This document shows, piece after piece, positions 7,825-16,559 of a stretch of 35,416 bases of DNA. Source of the stretch: Bacteroidales bacterium (GTDB lineage: Bacteria; Bacteroidota; Bacteroidia; Bacteroidales; P3); assembly GCA_017958525.1 (NCBI GenBank), contig JAGDCN010000079.1, forward strand, positions 1 to 35,416, read 5' to 3'. Below the pieces are notes generated by a model. It saw nothing but the letters and a program-made list of their open reading frames with translations, was not told the DNA's origin and did not search any database. Position numbers and translations under genes: made by a program. How positions within the stretch are numbered: position 1 is the first letter of the stretch; every line of letters begins with the position of its first letter.

Positions 7825-10047
7825 GTGAACATTTTCAAAAATTTACGGAAATTTTCGTTTCTCCTGATTCTCGCTGTCGGGATAGTTGCTCCTGTCTCGT
7901 CATCTGCCCAAAAGCCTACCAGGACGAGGGGCGGCGGAAACAGTTCCTCTTCATCGACAGCAAACCCCGCCGCACAGTTTGCCCAGCCCGGTTTTGACCA
8001 AGAACCCGACACAACCCGCAATGATCAACCGCAAGGGATTATTTTCGACAATGACGAAGAAACCGACTCCATTCTTAGGATGAAGGTGATGGCCATCGAA
8101 CCTGCACGGCGTAGTGTTAAAATGACAAGGCTGGAGAATCCTTCGCTCAATCCCACCGGCGCCCAGTTTTTCAATGCGGCACACCAGTTAGACGGCAACT
8201 ATTATCTCGATCTCGGAGCTCTAGGACAATGCCAGACAGCACTATTTCCTAATACCCCCCGACCTCTGTCGCCATTGTTTGAGCCCGACATTCATCCAGT
8301 CTATCGTCACAACTTACACAGGATGAAGCTCTTCCAGACGCTAACACCCTACACTCTGCTCAGTTACAACAGTTCGTTGAACAAAGACTATCAGATACAC
8401 ATCATCCACACCCAGAACATTCAGCCACGCTGGAATATTGCATTTCTCTATGACCTTGTCAGCCGCGACGGACTATACACCAACAGCGGTGTCACCAACA
8501 ATGTTATCGACGTCACAACCAACTACTATTCAGCCGATTCTCGCTACCAGCTGCAAGCTGGCATCAGCAACAACCGGTTGCGGCAGCAAGAGAACGGAGG
8601 TGTGCAAAACGACGCATCCTGTTGGAGTTACCCGCGAGAATCGGGAGTTCCTGTCAATATGTACAGCGCACAGAATCAATGGCGCGATTTGGAAGTGTGG
8701 GTTCACCAAAGTTTCAATACGGTACGCCAATTTGAACATTTGCGTCCGATAAAAACTACCAAAATAGACACAGTATCAATAGATACCGTTGCTGCAAACA
8801 ATGAAAATGACGGCGTGTCTAACACTGCAACTGGATTTCACTTCAAAACAATTGCAAAAGATACTGTTATCGGGTACGACACAATCCGTCCGCATAATCC
8901 GCATTCGTACAACACCGGGGTTTTTGCTATCGATATCAATTATTCACGTCATCGTCGGACATTCTACGACAACCAGGCCAACAGTTGGTTTTACAACCCG
9001 ACATTGCTTGACACCACGTTCTATTACGACTCTACACGTCACCATAAACTCTATGGCGAACTGTATTGGACCAACGATGCCTATATGAGCCATCGTTGGA
9101 AAAATCCATTCGTGCTGCTGTTTGGCATTCGACCGGAATACAATCAAGTGCAATTTGCGACAGACACGACGATAAGTAGTTATGGCTTCAATGAATTTAC
9201 CGTATCACCTTTTGCACAGGCCGTATTCAACTTGGGCAAATTTCGTCTCAAGGCAATGGCTGAAGAGGTAAACGGAGGAAATCGCACCGGCGACTACCGT
9301 TTGTCGGCGCAATTGGATATTTACAACTTTTCGCTATCGGCATTGTCAGAAGCAACAAGCCCAGACTACATCTTCTATCATAATGAAGGAAACTATGCTT
9401 GGAACTATACTGGCAGCAACTACAACAAAATCAAGCAACAACAGCTTAAAGTCCGCTACCTTTTCGCACGACCCGACACCGTTGCCGGACATATCAGGCT
9501 GTTCGATATCTCGGCAGCCGCCACACTTCTCAGCGACAACGTATGGTTCGATGCGTCAATGTTGCCTACGCAGGGCAGCGAGACCGCTTTGCTGACACAG
9601 GCCAGCGCAATGGCGCACCTGCAGTTTGGCTGGTTCAACATCCGCCTACAGCAGATGCTACAAAACAGCAGTGACGATGCCGTTATACGTGTTCCCCTTT
9701 TCGCGAGCAAAAACAGCCTCTTCGCCGACTTCAGCCTCTTCCGCGGTGCCCTGCAGATGCAGACAGGTTTCGACCTGCGCTACCACACCAAATACCGTGC
9801 TGACGGATGGAATCCCCTGCTCGGTGCCTTTTACCGACAGGATGATGTGGAGGTGGGCAACTATCTTGTTGCCGACTTCTGGATCAACCTGCAAGTCAAG
9901 CGCGCCAGCATCTATCTTAAAGCCAGCCACTTCAACGCTCCTCTTGAAGAGTTGCCGGGTTTCACGCCCAACTATTTCAGTCTCCCGCACTATCCTCTTG
10001 AAAACTTTGGACTTTACTGGGGCATCACTTGGAAATTTTTCAATTGA
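7825..10047 (+). CDS. Putative outer-membrane porin (Porin_10-like)
   Basis: 740 residues if started at GTG 7825, which gives a normal signal peptide (MNIFKNLRKFSFLLILAV, cleaved near SSAQ); earlier in-frame starts lie within trxB. A Ser/Gly/Thr-rich linker follows. The bulk is a long series of beta strands with aromatic girdles: FQTLTPYTLLSYNSS, HTQNIQPRWNIAFLYDL, FAIDINYSRHRRTFYD, PNYFSLPHYPLENFG. The last strand is YWGITWKFFN. This fits the Bacteroidetes putative porin family, predicted 14 or more strands. Substrate is not readable. The stop precedes the DUF2147 gene by 23 bp. Placement in this family rests on pattern and length, not a search. Confidence 0.8.
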   Translation: MNIFKNLRKFSFLLILAVGIVAPVSSSAQKPTRTRGGGNSSSSSTANPAAQFAQPGFDQEPDTTRNDQPQGIIFDNDEETDSILRMKVMAIEPARRSVKMTRLENPSLNPTGAQFFNAAHQLDGNYYLDLGALGQCQTALFPNTPRPLSPLFEPDIHPVYRHNLHRMKLFQTLTPYTLLSYNSSLNKDYQIHIIHTQNIQPRWNIAFLYDLVSRDGLYTNSGVTNNVIDVTTNYYSADSRYQLQAGISNNRLRQQENGGVQNDASCWSYPRESGVPVNMYSAQNQWRDLEVWVHQSFNTVRQFEHLRPIKTTKIDTVSIDTVAANNENDGVSNTATGFHFKTIAKDTVIGYDTIRPHNPHSYNTGVFAIDINYSRHRRTFYDNQANSWFYNPTLLDTTFYYDSTRHHKLYGELYWTNDAYMSHRWKNPFVLLFGIRPEYNQVQFATDTTISSYGFNEFTVSPFAQAVFNLGKFRLKAMAEEVNGGNRTGDYRLSAQLDIYNFSLSALSEATSPDYIFYHNEGNYAWNYTGSNYNKIKQQQLKVRYLFARPDTVAGHIRLFDISAAATLLSDNVWFDASMLPTQGSETALLTQASAMAHLQFGWFNIRLQQMLQNSSDDAVIRVPLFASKNSLFADFSLFRGALQMQTGFDLRYHTKYRADGWNPLLGAFYRQDDVEVGNYLVADFWINLQVKRASIYLKASHFNAPLEELPGFTPNYFSLPHYPLENFGLYWGITWKFFN

Positions 10048-10070
10048 CATCACCAAACACATTTAAAACA

Positions 10071-10535
10071 ATGAATTATATTAAAATCCTATTCTTTTCC
10101 TTTGCTCTTTTCACAGCGAACATTGCTTTTTCCCAAAACAGCAATCCGGCCGACGACATTTGCGGCACCTATCTTGTTGAATCTCCAATTGGTGACGACG
10201 TGGTAAAGATTAGAATATATAAGGCCACTAACGGTAAATATCAAGGAAAATTCGTATGGCTCAGCCAGCCCAACAACGCAGACGGTACCCCTAGAACCGA
10301 CATCAACAATCCCGACCCAAAGAAACGCAACCGCACCGCCGACCAAATCATCACCGTATGGAACCTCACCTATAAAGATGGCGAATGGGTCGATGGCCTG
10401 ATATACGACCCAAACAGCGGCAAAACATACAACCTCAAAGGGAAACGCGCCAAGAACGGTAAAGACATAGAAATGCGCTACTACATCAAAAGGCCCGTAA
10501 TAGGACTTACATCAACTTGGAAGAAAGAAGGTTGA
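10071..10535 (+). CDS. Exported DUF2147 protein
   Basis: 154 residues from ATG 10071 (MNYIKILFFSFALFTANIAFSQ signal peptide); the ORF opens earlier, but that part overlaps the porin gene. The mature region has the DUF2147 pattern: GTYLVESPIGDDVVKIRIY, YQGKFVWLSQPN, DINNPDPKKRNR, then WVDGLIYDPNSGKTYNLKG and a final LTSTWKK. It is a small periplasmic or outer-membrane-associated beta-rich domain of unknown function, widespread in Bacteroidetes and proteobacteria. It lies 23 bp behind the porin gene and converges with the next gene; no clear hairpin lies in the 18-bp gap. Confidence 0.88.
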   Translation: MNYIKILFFSFALFTANIAFSQNSNPADDICGTYLVESPIGDDVVKIRIYKATNGKYQGKFVWLSQPNNADGTPRTDINNPDPKKRNRTADQIITVWNLTYKDGEWVDGLIYDPNSGKTYNLKGKRAKNGKDIEMRYYIKRPVIGLTSTWKKEG

Positions 10536-10553
10536 TGATTAAAAAAACTTATT

Positions 10554-11654
10554 TTATCTGAAACTTACTGGCGAGAATGTGTATGAATAACCTGCCAGCA
10601 GAGTGATAATTCCCACCGACCCGATGCGCTGGTTTAATGACGACTGCACAAATCTTGGCGGTGTAACCAGATAGCGGGCATCGAAATATATCTGGTTGCG
10701 GCGATCCGCCCTCCAAGCCAGTTGCATACCCGCCACCGGGGTTATCAGGAAATGCGACTGGTTGTCCAGACGAGTCACCACTCCGGCACCAAGGTAAGGA
10801 CGTGCCGAAAACTTAGGGTTAGAAGTGGTGGAATTGAAATAAGCCACCGGATCAATCATTATGTCGCCGCGAATGTTGTAGTACGAGAAATAGTCCTCCA
10901 ATGTTTTGGCATACAAGCCCGAAGCGCAGAGTCTTATCTGCCACAGCGTTGTAAGCCGTTTGCCGATGCCAAATTCGAAAGTGGGTGTCAGCAGTTTGGC
11001 ACGCTGACCCAGCGACGTTATCTCGCCGTAATTGACTGAACTGCATCCCAAAGCAACATTGAAGAACCAGTCGTTGCCGAACCGCTGCGTCTCCTCGCGC
11101 GACCGGCTGCGCGTGGGATTGTTGGCTATGTCATATACCAAGCCGAAATTCAGAGCCATCATTGCCGACGAAGCCTCATTGCCGTCGAAATCGTAAGGAT
11201 GAGCCATACAACTCGCTTCGGCATAAAAACGCCAGTCATCGGCAAATTTCAGCTGTGCACCCAAACCTATAATTGCACAGAAATCGTTGTCGCCCTGCGT
11301 ATGTACCATACCACCGCCCATCAAGAAGTAGCTGCGCCACAGGTCGCTAGGGTTACGCCCCTTCAGTGCCGAGAATAAATCTATCATAATATCGGCGTGA
11401 CCGTAGTAGTAAAGGTGCATCGCCGACGAGTGCCCCGTCGAAAAGTTCGCCTCAATCTGTGCCCGCATCGCAACAGTCGAAACGACCCATTTGTCGAAAG
11501 CCACCTCCGCGCCGAAGCCCACATTGCCCGAATAGTAGTTGGCCCCTGTGCCAAACGACACAGAACTGTTGCGGAACATCTCCTGCAGCTGCGCGTTCAG
11601 CTCTAAGGGCAACAGCAGCAAAATAGCCAAAATATATTTGCTAAATTTAAGCAC
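10554..11654 (-). CDS. Outer-membrane beta-barrel protein with internal duplication
   Basis: 366 residues with a signal peptide (MLKFSKYILAILLLLPLELNAQ). The mature part looks like two tandem barrels of ~170 residues each: both halves contain a YY-x-x-G/R-D-I-M-I-D element (YGHADIMIDLFSALKG near residue 85, NIRGDIMIDPVAYFNS near residue 260), followed by a glycine-rich strand (YFLMGGGMVH, YLGAGVVTRLD) and an aromatic terminal strand. Barrels of this type occur widely as structural or lipid-modifying proteins, but I see no acyl-hydrolase His/Ser signature I could rely on. It lies downstream of trigger factor but behind a strong terminator. Confidence 0.72.
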   Translation of the reverse strand: MLKFSKYILAILLLLPLELNAQLQEMFRNSSVSFGTGANYYSGNVGFGAEVAFDKWVVSTVAMRAQIEANFSTGHSSAMHLYYYGHADIMIDLFSALKGRNPSDLWRSYFLMGGGMVHTQGDNDFCAIIGLGAQLKFADDWRFYAEASCMAHPYDFDGNEASSAMMALNFGLVYDIANNPTRSRSREETQRFGNDWFFNVALGCSSVNYGEITSLGQRAKLLTPTFEFGIGKRLTTLWQIRLCASGLYAKTLEDYFSYYNIRGDIMIDPVAYFNSTTSNPKFSARPYLGAGVVTRLDNQSHFLITPVAGMQLAWRADRRNQIYFDARYLVTPPRFVQSSLNQRIGSVGIITLLAGYSYTFSPVSFR

Positions 11655-11678
11655 TGGCGAACCAACATATTAATTAAT

Positions 11679-11704
11679 AAAGGGCGGTGTCGTTACCGCC
11701 CTTT
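11679..11704 (-). terminator. Intrinsic terminator after tig
   Basis: Perfect 10-bp stem AAAGGGCGGT / ACCGCCCTTT with a 6-nt loop, followed on the minus strand by an A/T-rich tract (ATTAATTAAT). It lies between the tig stop (11711) and the next start (11654). Confidence 0.85.
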
Positions 11705-11710
11705 GTAGAT

Positions 11711-13066
11711 TTATTTAGCTATTTCGACAAAATCTTTGATTGTCACCTTTTCAGGTTCCGGTTTCAGTTGTTCTTTGAACAGAACGCTGGTCTTGCGAAC
11801 AGCAACACGGTCGGCAATCTGTTGAACATTTTGACGTTCACGGGCGATGCTACGGGCAGCCTCTTCAATACGTTTTTCATAGGCCTCGTTGTCCTCGCCA
11901 TCCTTTGCGCTATCGTTCTGTTTCAGGACATCCTTAATATAGTCAACTATTTCGTTCTGAGTCGGTTCAATCGAGCTAATCTTGTTCAGGGCAGCATCGA
12001 GAATCTCCCATTTCAGCGACGGGATATACTTTTCTTCCCATTCGGCATCCAGTGTCTCAGCTGTCATATCCTTCTCTCCGCGGCTCAAAATCCAGCGTTT
12101 CAGGAATGCCTCCGGCAGCGTGGCGTCGAAGTTGTCAAGCAGCTGCTTGCGCACCTCGTTGACATAGAGAATGTCAGCCTGCTCGTTATACTGTTTTTCC
12201 ATATCCTTGCTCAGCAATTTGCGGAAAGCAGCCACATCTTTCACCTTCTCGTTGGGGAACACCTTGGCAAACAGTTCGTCGTTCACCTCGTGCGGAGTGA
12301 TGTGCGAGCAGCCGCTGATAGTCAACTGAACGTCCGATTTGAATTTCTTGGCGGCAGCGGCATCCATACGCAGGTTCTTCTCGATGTCCGCAGCACTGAA
12401 AGCCTTGGCGATATTGAAAACAACCTTCTCCTCAGCCTTCTTGCCGATAAACAGTGGCAAAATCTCGTCGGCATTCTTCAACGTCGAGAGGTCGAACGAA
12501 GTAAAGGTGCTCACACCACCCTCTTTCACGTTGCCATCCTTGTCAAGCTCCTCGATTTTGCCATACACAAAGTCGCCCTCACCAACAGTTTCCGGAGTCT
12601 CAAACGAGCCGTAGCGCTTGGTGATTTCCTCAATCTGGCGGTCGATATCCTTCGGGTTGATTTTAATCTGGTACAGTTTAGCATTGACCTTGTCCCAGGC
12701 GATGTTCACCTGCGGCATCAGAGCAGCGTCAAAGTAGAAAGTAAAGTCAGTATCCTTCTCAAAGTCCGGTTTTCCCGTTTTCTCATCGTTAGCGAGAGGG
12801 CTGCCGATGATGTCAAGCTTCTCATCGTCAAGATACTTATACAGCGACTCGCCAAGCAGGTTCTGCACCTGGTCGGCAACGATAGACGCTTTATAGATAC
12901 GCTGAATCAGACCCATCGGAGCCATACCCTTACGGAAGCCGGGGACAGTTGCCTTTTTCTGATAGTCCTTCAGTTGTTTTTTTACTTGCTCAGCATAGTC
13001 GTTTTCGGCGATATCAATCTTGATCAAAAGGTCCAATTCGCCGGAATTTTCTCTTGAAATATTCAT
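11711..13066 (-). CDS. tig: Trigger factor (ribosome-associated chaperone)
   Basis: 451 residues, usual length. The N-terminal ribosome-docking domain has VPGFRKGMAPMGLIQRIY; the family signature GFRxGKxP is present with Met replacing the usual Lys. The central FKBP-like region (GDFVYGKIEELDKDG ... LPLFIGKKAEEKVVF) is recognisable but divergent, so prolyl-isomerase activity is uncertain, as in many Bacteroidetes homologues. The long C-terminal part is helical. It binds near the ribosome exit tunnel and shields nascent chains. It has its own consensus promoter (13121-13151), and a pair of palindromes further upstream may regulate it. The 456-codon antisense ORF is a shadow. Confidence 0.93.
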   Translation of the reverse strand: MNISRENSGELDLLIKIDIAENDYAEQVKKQLKDYQKKATVPGFRKGMAPMGLIQRIYKASIVADQVQNLLGESLYKYLDDEKLDIIGSPLANDEKTGKPDFEKDTDFTFYFDAALMPQVNIAWDKVNAKLYQIKINPKDIDRQIEEITKRYGSFETPETVGEGDFVYGKIEELDKDGNVKEGGVSTFTSFDLSTLKNADEILPLFIGKKAEEKVVFNIAKAFSAADIEKNLRMDAAAAKKFKSDVQLTISGCSHITPHEVNDELFAKVFPNEKVKDVAAFRKLLSKDMEKQYNEQADILYVNEVRKQLLDNFDATLPEAFLKRWILSRGEKDMTAETLDAEWEEKYIPSLKWEILDAALNKISSIEPTQNEIVDYIKDVLKQNDSAKDGEDNEAYEKRIEEAARSIARERQNVQQIADRVAVRKTSVLFKEQLKPEPEKVTIKDFVEIAK

Positions 13067-13120
13067 TTCTACGATTTAATTTACTGTTATATAATTACTT
13101 CTATTTCCAAATATATTTTG

Positions 13121-13151
13121 CAAAGATACAGACTTTTTATAATATGGCAAA
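13121..13151 (-). promoter_or_regulatory. Bacteroidetes sigma-A promoter for tig
   Basis: On the minus strand: TTTG (13148-13151), 19-nt spacer, TATCTTTG (13121-13128). This is an exact consensus match. The predicted start site is near 13115, about 50 nt before the tig ATG at 13066. Confidence 0.8.
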
Positions 13152-13266
13152 ATATTTTTTACTCTTGTGTTGCATTTTCTAATTGAACTCAAGAAAAGCA
13201 CATTTCCGGAAATCTGCCGCTTCAAACCCAGCACCGCCATCCCCTCCCTTGCCCAGACCAAAACTA

Positions 13267-13283
13267 TATGACATTTTGTCATA
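13267..13283. promoter_or_regulatory. Palindrome TATGACATTTTGTCATA, candidate operator
   Basis: Seven-bp arms around TTT. Its 13-bp core TGACATTTTGTCA recurs exactly at 13437-13449. It lies upstream of the tig promoter. Confidence 0.6.
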
Positions 13284-13436
13284 CTTCTTATCATATTCTA
13301 CCGCGGTAAATGATGGTAAAAATTTGACAGTAATTTGGTAAACTTTGATAAGAAGATGGTATTGGTTTTTAGTGGGTTAAAAATTGCGTTTTTTGGACGT
13401 TTTTTGTCTGTTTGAATAAGGCTAAAACAAAAAAAT

Positions 13437-13449
13437 TGACATTTTGTCA
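13437..13449. promoter_or_regulatory. Second TGACATTTTGTCA palindrome
   Basis: Exact second copy of the 13-bp core found at 13269-13281, about 170 bp away and ~75 bp beyond the TIR gene stop. Confidence 0.6.
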
Positions 13450-13524
13450 GTTTATTTTTAAATCCAAAGATGGCCTTGTGGATGGTCGCGGTATGTCGGA
13501 AGCTCGTTTAATAGTTAATGAGGT

Positions 13525-16500
13525 TCAATACTCTTTGCGATCTATAAACCATCCGTTTATGTCGTAAAATGACAATGCTGTCAGTTTGCCCTTTGCATCG
13601 CGTTCTGCGATGCAATAGGAAACGCCATTATTCAATGCACAGGGTTTGCCATCAACACCGAAGTAGGACTCTTTCATCATATATCCTTTCTCGTCATATT
13701 CCTTCCTTACTATGGGAGCTGCAATATGGCCAAGGTGGCCTAAGGTGTCATAAAAGGACAATTCGACGATGTTGCCACGGGAATCGTATTTATATCTGAT
13801 CTTGGATGTTTGGTATGAATTGGCCTTGACAGGGTTGCCATCCTTGCCATAATAGCTTTCCTCTACTTTTCTGCCGTATTGGTCATACTTTTGTACCGTT
13901 CTGGCCACTCCACCGTTGTCATCGCAAAGGTGTTCGTTCACATCATAATACGATTCTTCGACCACATTGCCCCTATGGTCGAATGTCTGTATAATTTTAT
14001 GGAGTCCGGTTTTGCCAGTACAAGGCGAACCCTTTGCGTCATAAAGACGGGATATCTTGATATTGTCGCCTATATACGAAAAATAAGCCGACGAATATCC
14101 AGAAACATTCATACACGGATTCCCACACGTATCGAAACAGTGTTCTTCCGTCACTCTGCAACGATTGTCGTAGGACTTTTTCATCACTGCATAGCGGTCT
14201 ATAGTAAAGCAGGGTTTGTCAGCGGTGTCGAAGTATCTCTGTTCTATTAAATTGCCTTTTACATCATATTTGGATATGAATCTTGAATATTCATCGATAT
14301 AAACACATCTTTCGCCATATGTATTGTAATAGGCAACTTCCACTCTGTTCCCGCGATTGTCGAATTTGTTGACATAGGCAGACACTCCCACACTGTCGGC
14401 ACACCGTGCTCCATATGTATCATAATATGAGAACTCCGTTCTGTTGCCTTTATCGTCATACCTGAATCGAACAACGGCATAGCCATCTTTGCATTTGATG
14501 GGTTTGCCGTTTATTCCATAGAACGATTCTTCGGCGACGTTGCCACGGTCGTCATATTTTCGTCTTAACTCTGCCGATCCATTGTCAATGAGAGTTGGCT
14601 TGCCGTCGATTCCATAATACTGTTCTTTTACGATTCTTCCGTTGTTGTCATAGACAAAAACGTCCTTCGACATTCCTTTTTTTGAATAGCAGGGCCTGCC
14701 GTCAATACCGTAATATGCCTCTTCCGTCCGTCTTCCTTGTCTGTCGTACTTGCACAGGGCTTTTGCAATTCCTTGAATATTATAGGCAGGCTTGCCATTG
14801 TTGTCAAAAAAAGAGATAGTTTTTAAATCGTTATGACGATTAAACTTGTATCTTACTGTGCTATAGCCATCTTTGCAAATGCATTTTTGATTGTCAGTAC
14901 CGTAGTAAGTGAATGAAATTCTGTTCCCCCGACGGTCATATTCCATCTTGCTTCTGGCCCATCCATCATCGACAAATACAAGTCGCCCATTTGTGTCGTA
15001 ATTTTCGTATGACACCCAATGACCGTTTTCATCAAAAGAGAAGACCTCATGCGAAGCACCTAATTTGGTCACACAAGGCTGATCTTTTTCATTATAATAG
15101 CAGCATTCAATACAATTGCCGTATCGGTCGGTCTTACTTCTGCATATTGCCCAGTAACGATCGTTTCCCGTTAGATTTCCTGTTGAGTCATAATAGCAGG
15201 TTGTTACCGGCGTTCCGAGCGAATCATATTCATATTCTGTAGAGTATATACCTTCTTTGGCTGATGTTTTGTTCCCTTGAAGATCAAAATATTCTTCCTT
15301 GATGCGTCTGCCCAATGAATCAAGAGTGTATTTTATCGATGCCACTCCCTCCTGATTGACAATTGTGCTTCTTGCCAGATCATAGTCATTGCTTGAATGG
15401 AATGACAGTTTGACAATATGTCCGTTTTTGTCCCGCTGATATGCATACCTCACGATCCCGGACTTGCGGGTGTCATCATCATCGCCTTTTGACGGGTCGA
15501 TGAACAATGCATCGGCATATTCAAAACCATAATCTTTGTTGGATGCCACAAAGTCGGCTATCATTGCAGCCTGTCCATCGTGTTCGGACATCATATATGT
15601 AACGATGGGACGGTTTTTCTTGTCACAATTGATGACCTTCGATATCGAACCAGTATTCTTGTTGTACTCCAGTTCAATGACCGGATAACGGTTGCTAAAA
15701 AGTAAGAGGCTGATTTTCTCAACATTTCCCGACGAATTTATGGATGAAACCCTTTTCAGTCGCCATTCGAGTGCTCCAGGTTCACCAAGTGGAATACGAT
15801 TGTACTGAAACCGATAACTATACTCTCTGTGAGCGACTTGTTCATCTGTAAGAGGTATAACACCTTCCGGAACACCGTTGCAATCGACATAGTCGGCAAA
15901 GTAGCGATATACAGGATGCAAATAATACCAAAGCGCGCAGGAAGAGAGCAGGCAAGTCGCAAGCATCGCAGCGAATACTATACGTCTTCGCGCCAACCGT
16001 CGATGGTGGCGTTGCCACAAATCATCAAAACGAACATCCAGAATAGTGGCAACAACACGTGCCAAAGCTTTCTGGCGACCAACCTTCTGTACATCTAGAC
16101 CCAGCAATTCGTCTTCTTTTGGCAATTCGGCCAGTGCCTTCGGGAAACATTCTGTTTTTTCGTCTCCGGAATGGGGCGTGCCTTCTATAATGAAAGGTAT
16201 AATGTTTGACGAGCGGTCGGCATTTACGAATGTCTCGATTTCTTCATTAACCCATTTAGACTTTGTCGCTCTGGGAGAGCATACAACGACAAGATACTGG
16301 GAATCCAGCAATTCTTTTATAAGGCTCGCGCGCAAGACACCTCCCGAAAGGTCGGTTTCGTCGCGGAAAATATGATTGATTTTTTCTGGTAATTCCGGAT
16401 ATTTATCGCGAATCTGCCTGGGTATTCTGTACCGCTCCAATTTCCGCTGCAACCATTTTGCCCATCGTTTGTCTTCGCTTTTATAACTAATAAAAGCGGT

Positions 16501-16533
16501 GTTGGGGTAGTTCGATTTTATTCTATCAACCAT
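13525..16533 (-). CDS. TIR-domain / single-TM / 32-residue-repeat receptor-like protein
   Basis: 1002 residues in three parts. Residues ~10-130 form a TIR domain of the bacterial type: NTAFISYKSEDKRWAKWL (strand A), FRDETDL, LLDSQYLVVVCSPRAT and SKWVNEEIETF. Trp94-V-N-E-Glu98 is a WxxxE motif, and Glu98 is the likely catalytic glutamate of NAD-cleaving TIRs (inferred by motif position). Residues ~185-205 are one membrane helix preceded by a very basic stretch (RHHRRLARRR), so the TIR domain should be cytoplasmic and the rest periplasmic. Residues ~370-1002 are about 20 tandem repeats, nearly all exactly 32 residues, of the form YDxxGNxxExSYYGxDGKPC followed by a 12-residue variable part. They resemble RHS/YD-like repeats but have a longer period. 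The gene starts 26 bp after the DUF4249 gene. TIR domains can act in phage defence or NAD signalling; the periplasmic ligand, if any, is unknown. Confidence 0.85.
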   Translation of the reverse strand: MVDRIKSNYPNTAFISYKSEDKRWAKWLQRKLERYRIPRQIRDKYPELPEKINHIFRDETDLSGGVLRASLIKELLDSQYLVVVCSPRATKSKWVNEEIETFVNADRSSNIIPFIIEGTPHSGDEKTECFPKALAELPKEDELLGLDVQKVGRQKALARVVATILDVRFDDLWQRHHRRLARRRIVFAAMLATCLLSSCALWYYLHPVYRYFADYVDCNGVPEGVIPLTDEQVAHREYSYRFQYNRIPLGEPGALEWRLKRVSSINSSGNVEKISLLLFSNRYPVIELEYNKNTGSISKVINCDKKNRPIVTYMMSEHDGQAAMIADFVASNKDYGFEYADALFIDPSKGDDDDTRKSGIVRYAYQRDKNGHIVKLSFHSSNDYDLARSTIVNQEGVASIKYTLDSLGRRIKEEYFDLQGNKTSAKEGIYSTEYEYDSLGTPVTTCYYDSTGNLTGNDRYWAICRSKTDRYGNCIECCYYNEKDQPCVTKLGASHEVFSFDENGHWVSYENYDTNGRLVFVDDGWARSKMEYDRRGNRISFTYYGTDNQKCICKDGYSTVRYKFNRHNDLKTISFFDNNGKPAYNIQGIAKALCKYDRQGRRTEEAYYGIDGRPCYSKKGMSKDVFVYDNNGRIVKEQYYGIDGKPTLIDNGSAELRRKYDDRGNVAEESFYGINGKPIKCKDGYAVVRFRYDDKGNRTEFSYYDTYGARCADSVGVSAYVNKFDNRGNRVEVAYYNTYGERCVYIDEYSRFISKYDVKGNLIEQRYFDTADKPCFTIDRYAVMKKSYDNRCRVTEEHCFDTCGNPCMNVSGYSSAYFSYIGDNIKISRLYDAKGSPCTGKTGLHKIIQTFDHRGNVVEESYYDVNEHLCDDNGGVARTVQKYDQYGRKVEESYYGKDGNPVKANSYQTSKIRYKYDSRGNIVELSFYDTLGHLGHIAAPIVRKEYDEKGYMMKESYFGVDGKPCALNNGVSYCIAERDAKGKLTALSFYDINGWFIDRKEY
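13528..15426 (-). repeat. About 20 tandem 96-bp (32-residue) coding repeats
   Basis: Repeat register is set by Y/F-D-x-x-G at the start of each unit; thirteen consecutive units are exactly 32 residues. The final unit is partial (25 residues). Around ten units carry Cys at repeat position 20, just after a (G)KP/NP/RP-like pair. DNA-level identity between units is low, so this is an old, diverged array. Confidence 0.85.
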
Positions 16534-16559
16534 AACCGTCTAATACATCTAAACATTTC

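Larger units (their letters stand above)
13067..13524. other. 458-bp A/T-rich spacer between the TIR gene and tig
   Basis: No gene is supported. It holds the tig promoter, two TGACATTTTGTCA palindromes, a TACCGCGGTA palindrome (13299-13308) and a long-range inverted repeat CTTCTTATCA / TGATAAGAAG (13284-13293 / 13346-13355). No typical terminator with a T tract was seen directly after the TIR gene stop. Confidence 0.6.

Noticed and set aside
11687..13057. 456-codon plus-strand ORF opposite tig
   Set aside because: Mirrors the tig frame exactly, no recognisable domain; trigger factor is unmistakable on the minus strand.
13528..15426. Repeats considered as RHS/YD toxin repeats
   Set aside because: Period is 32 residues with a Y-Y-G-x-D-G-K-P core, no RHS core-associated domain or C-terminal toxin; described as RHS-like only.
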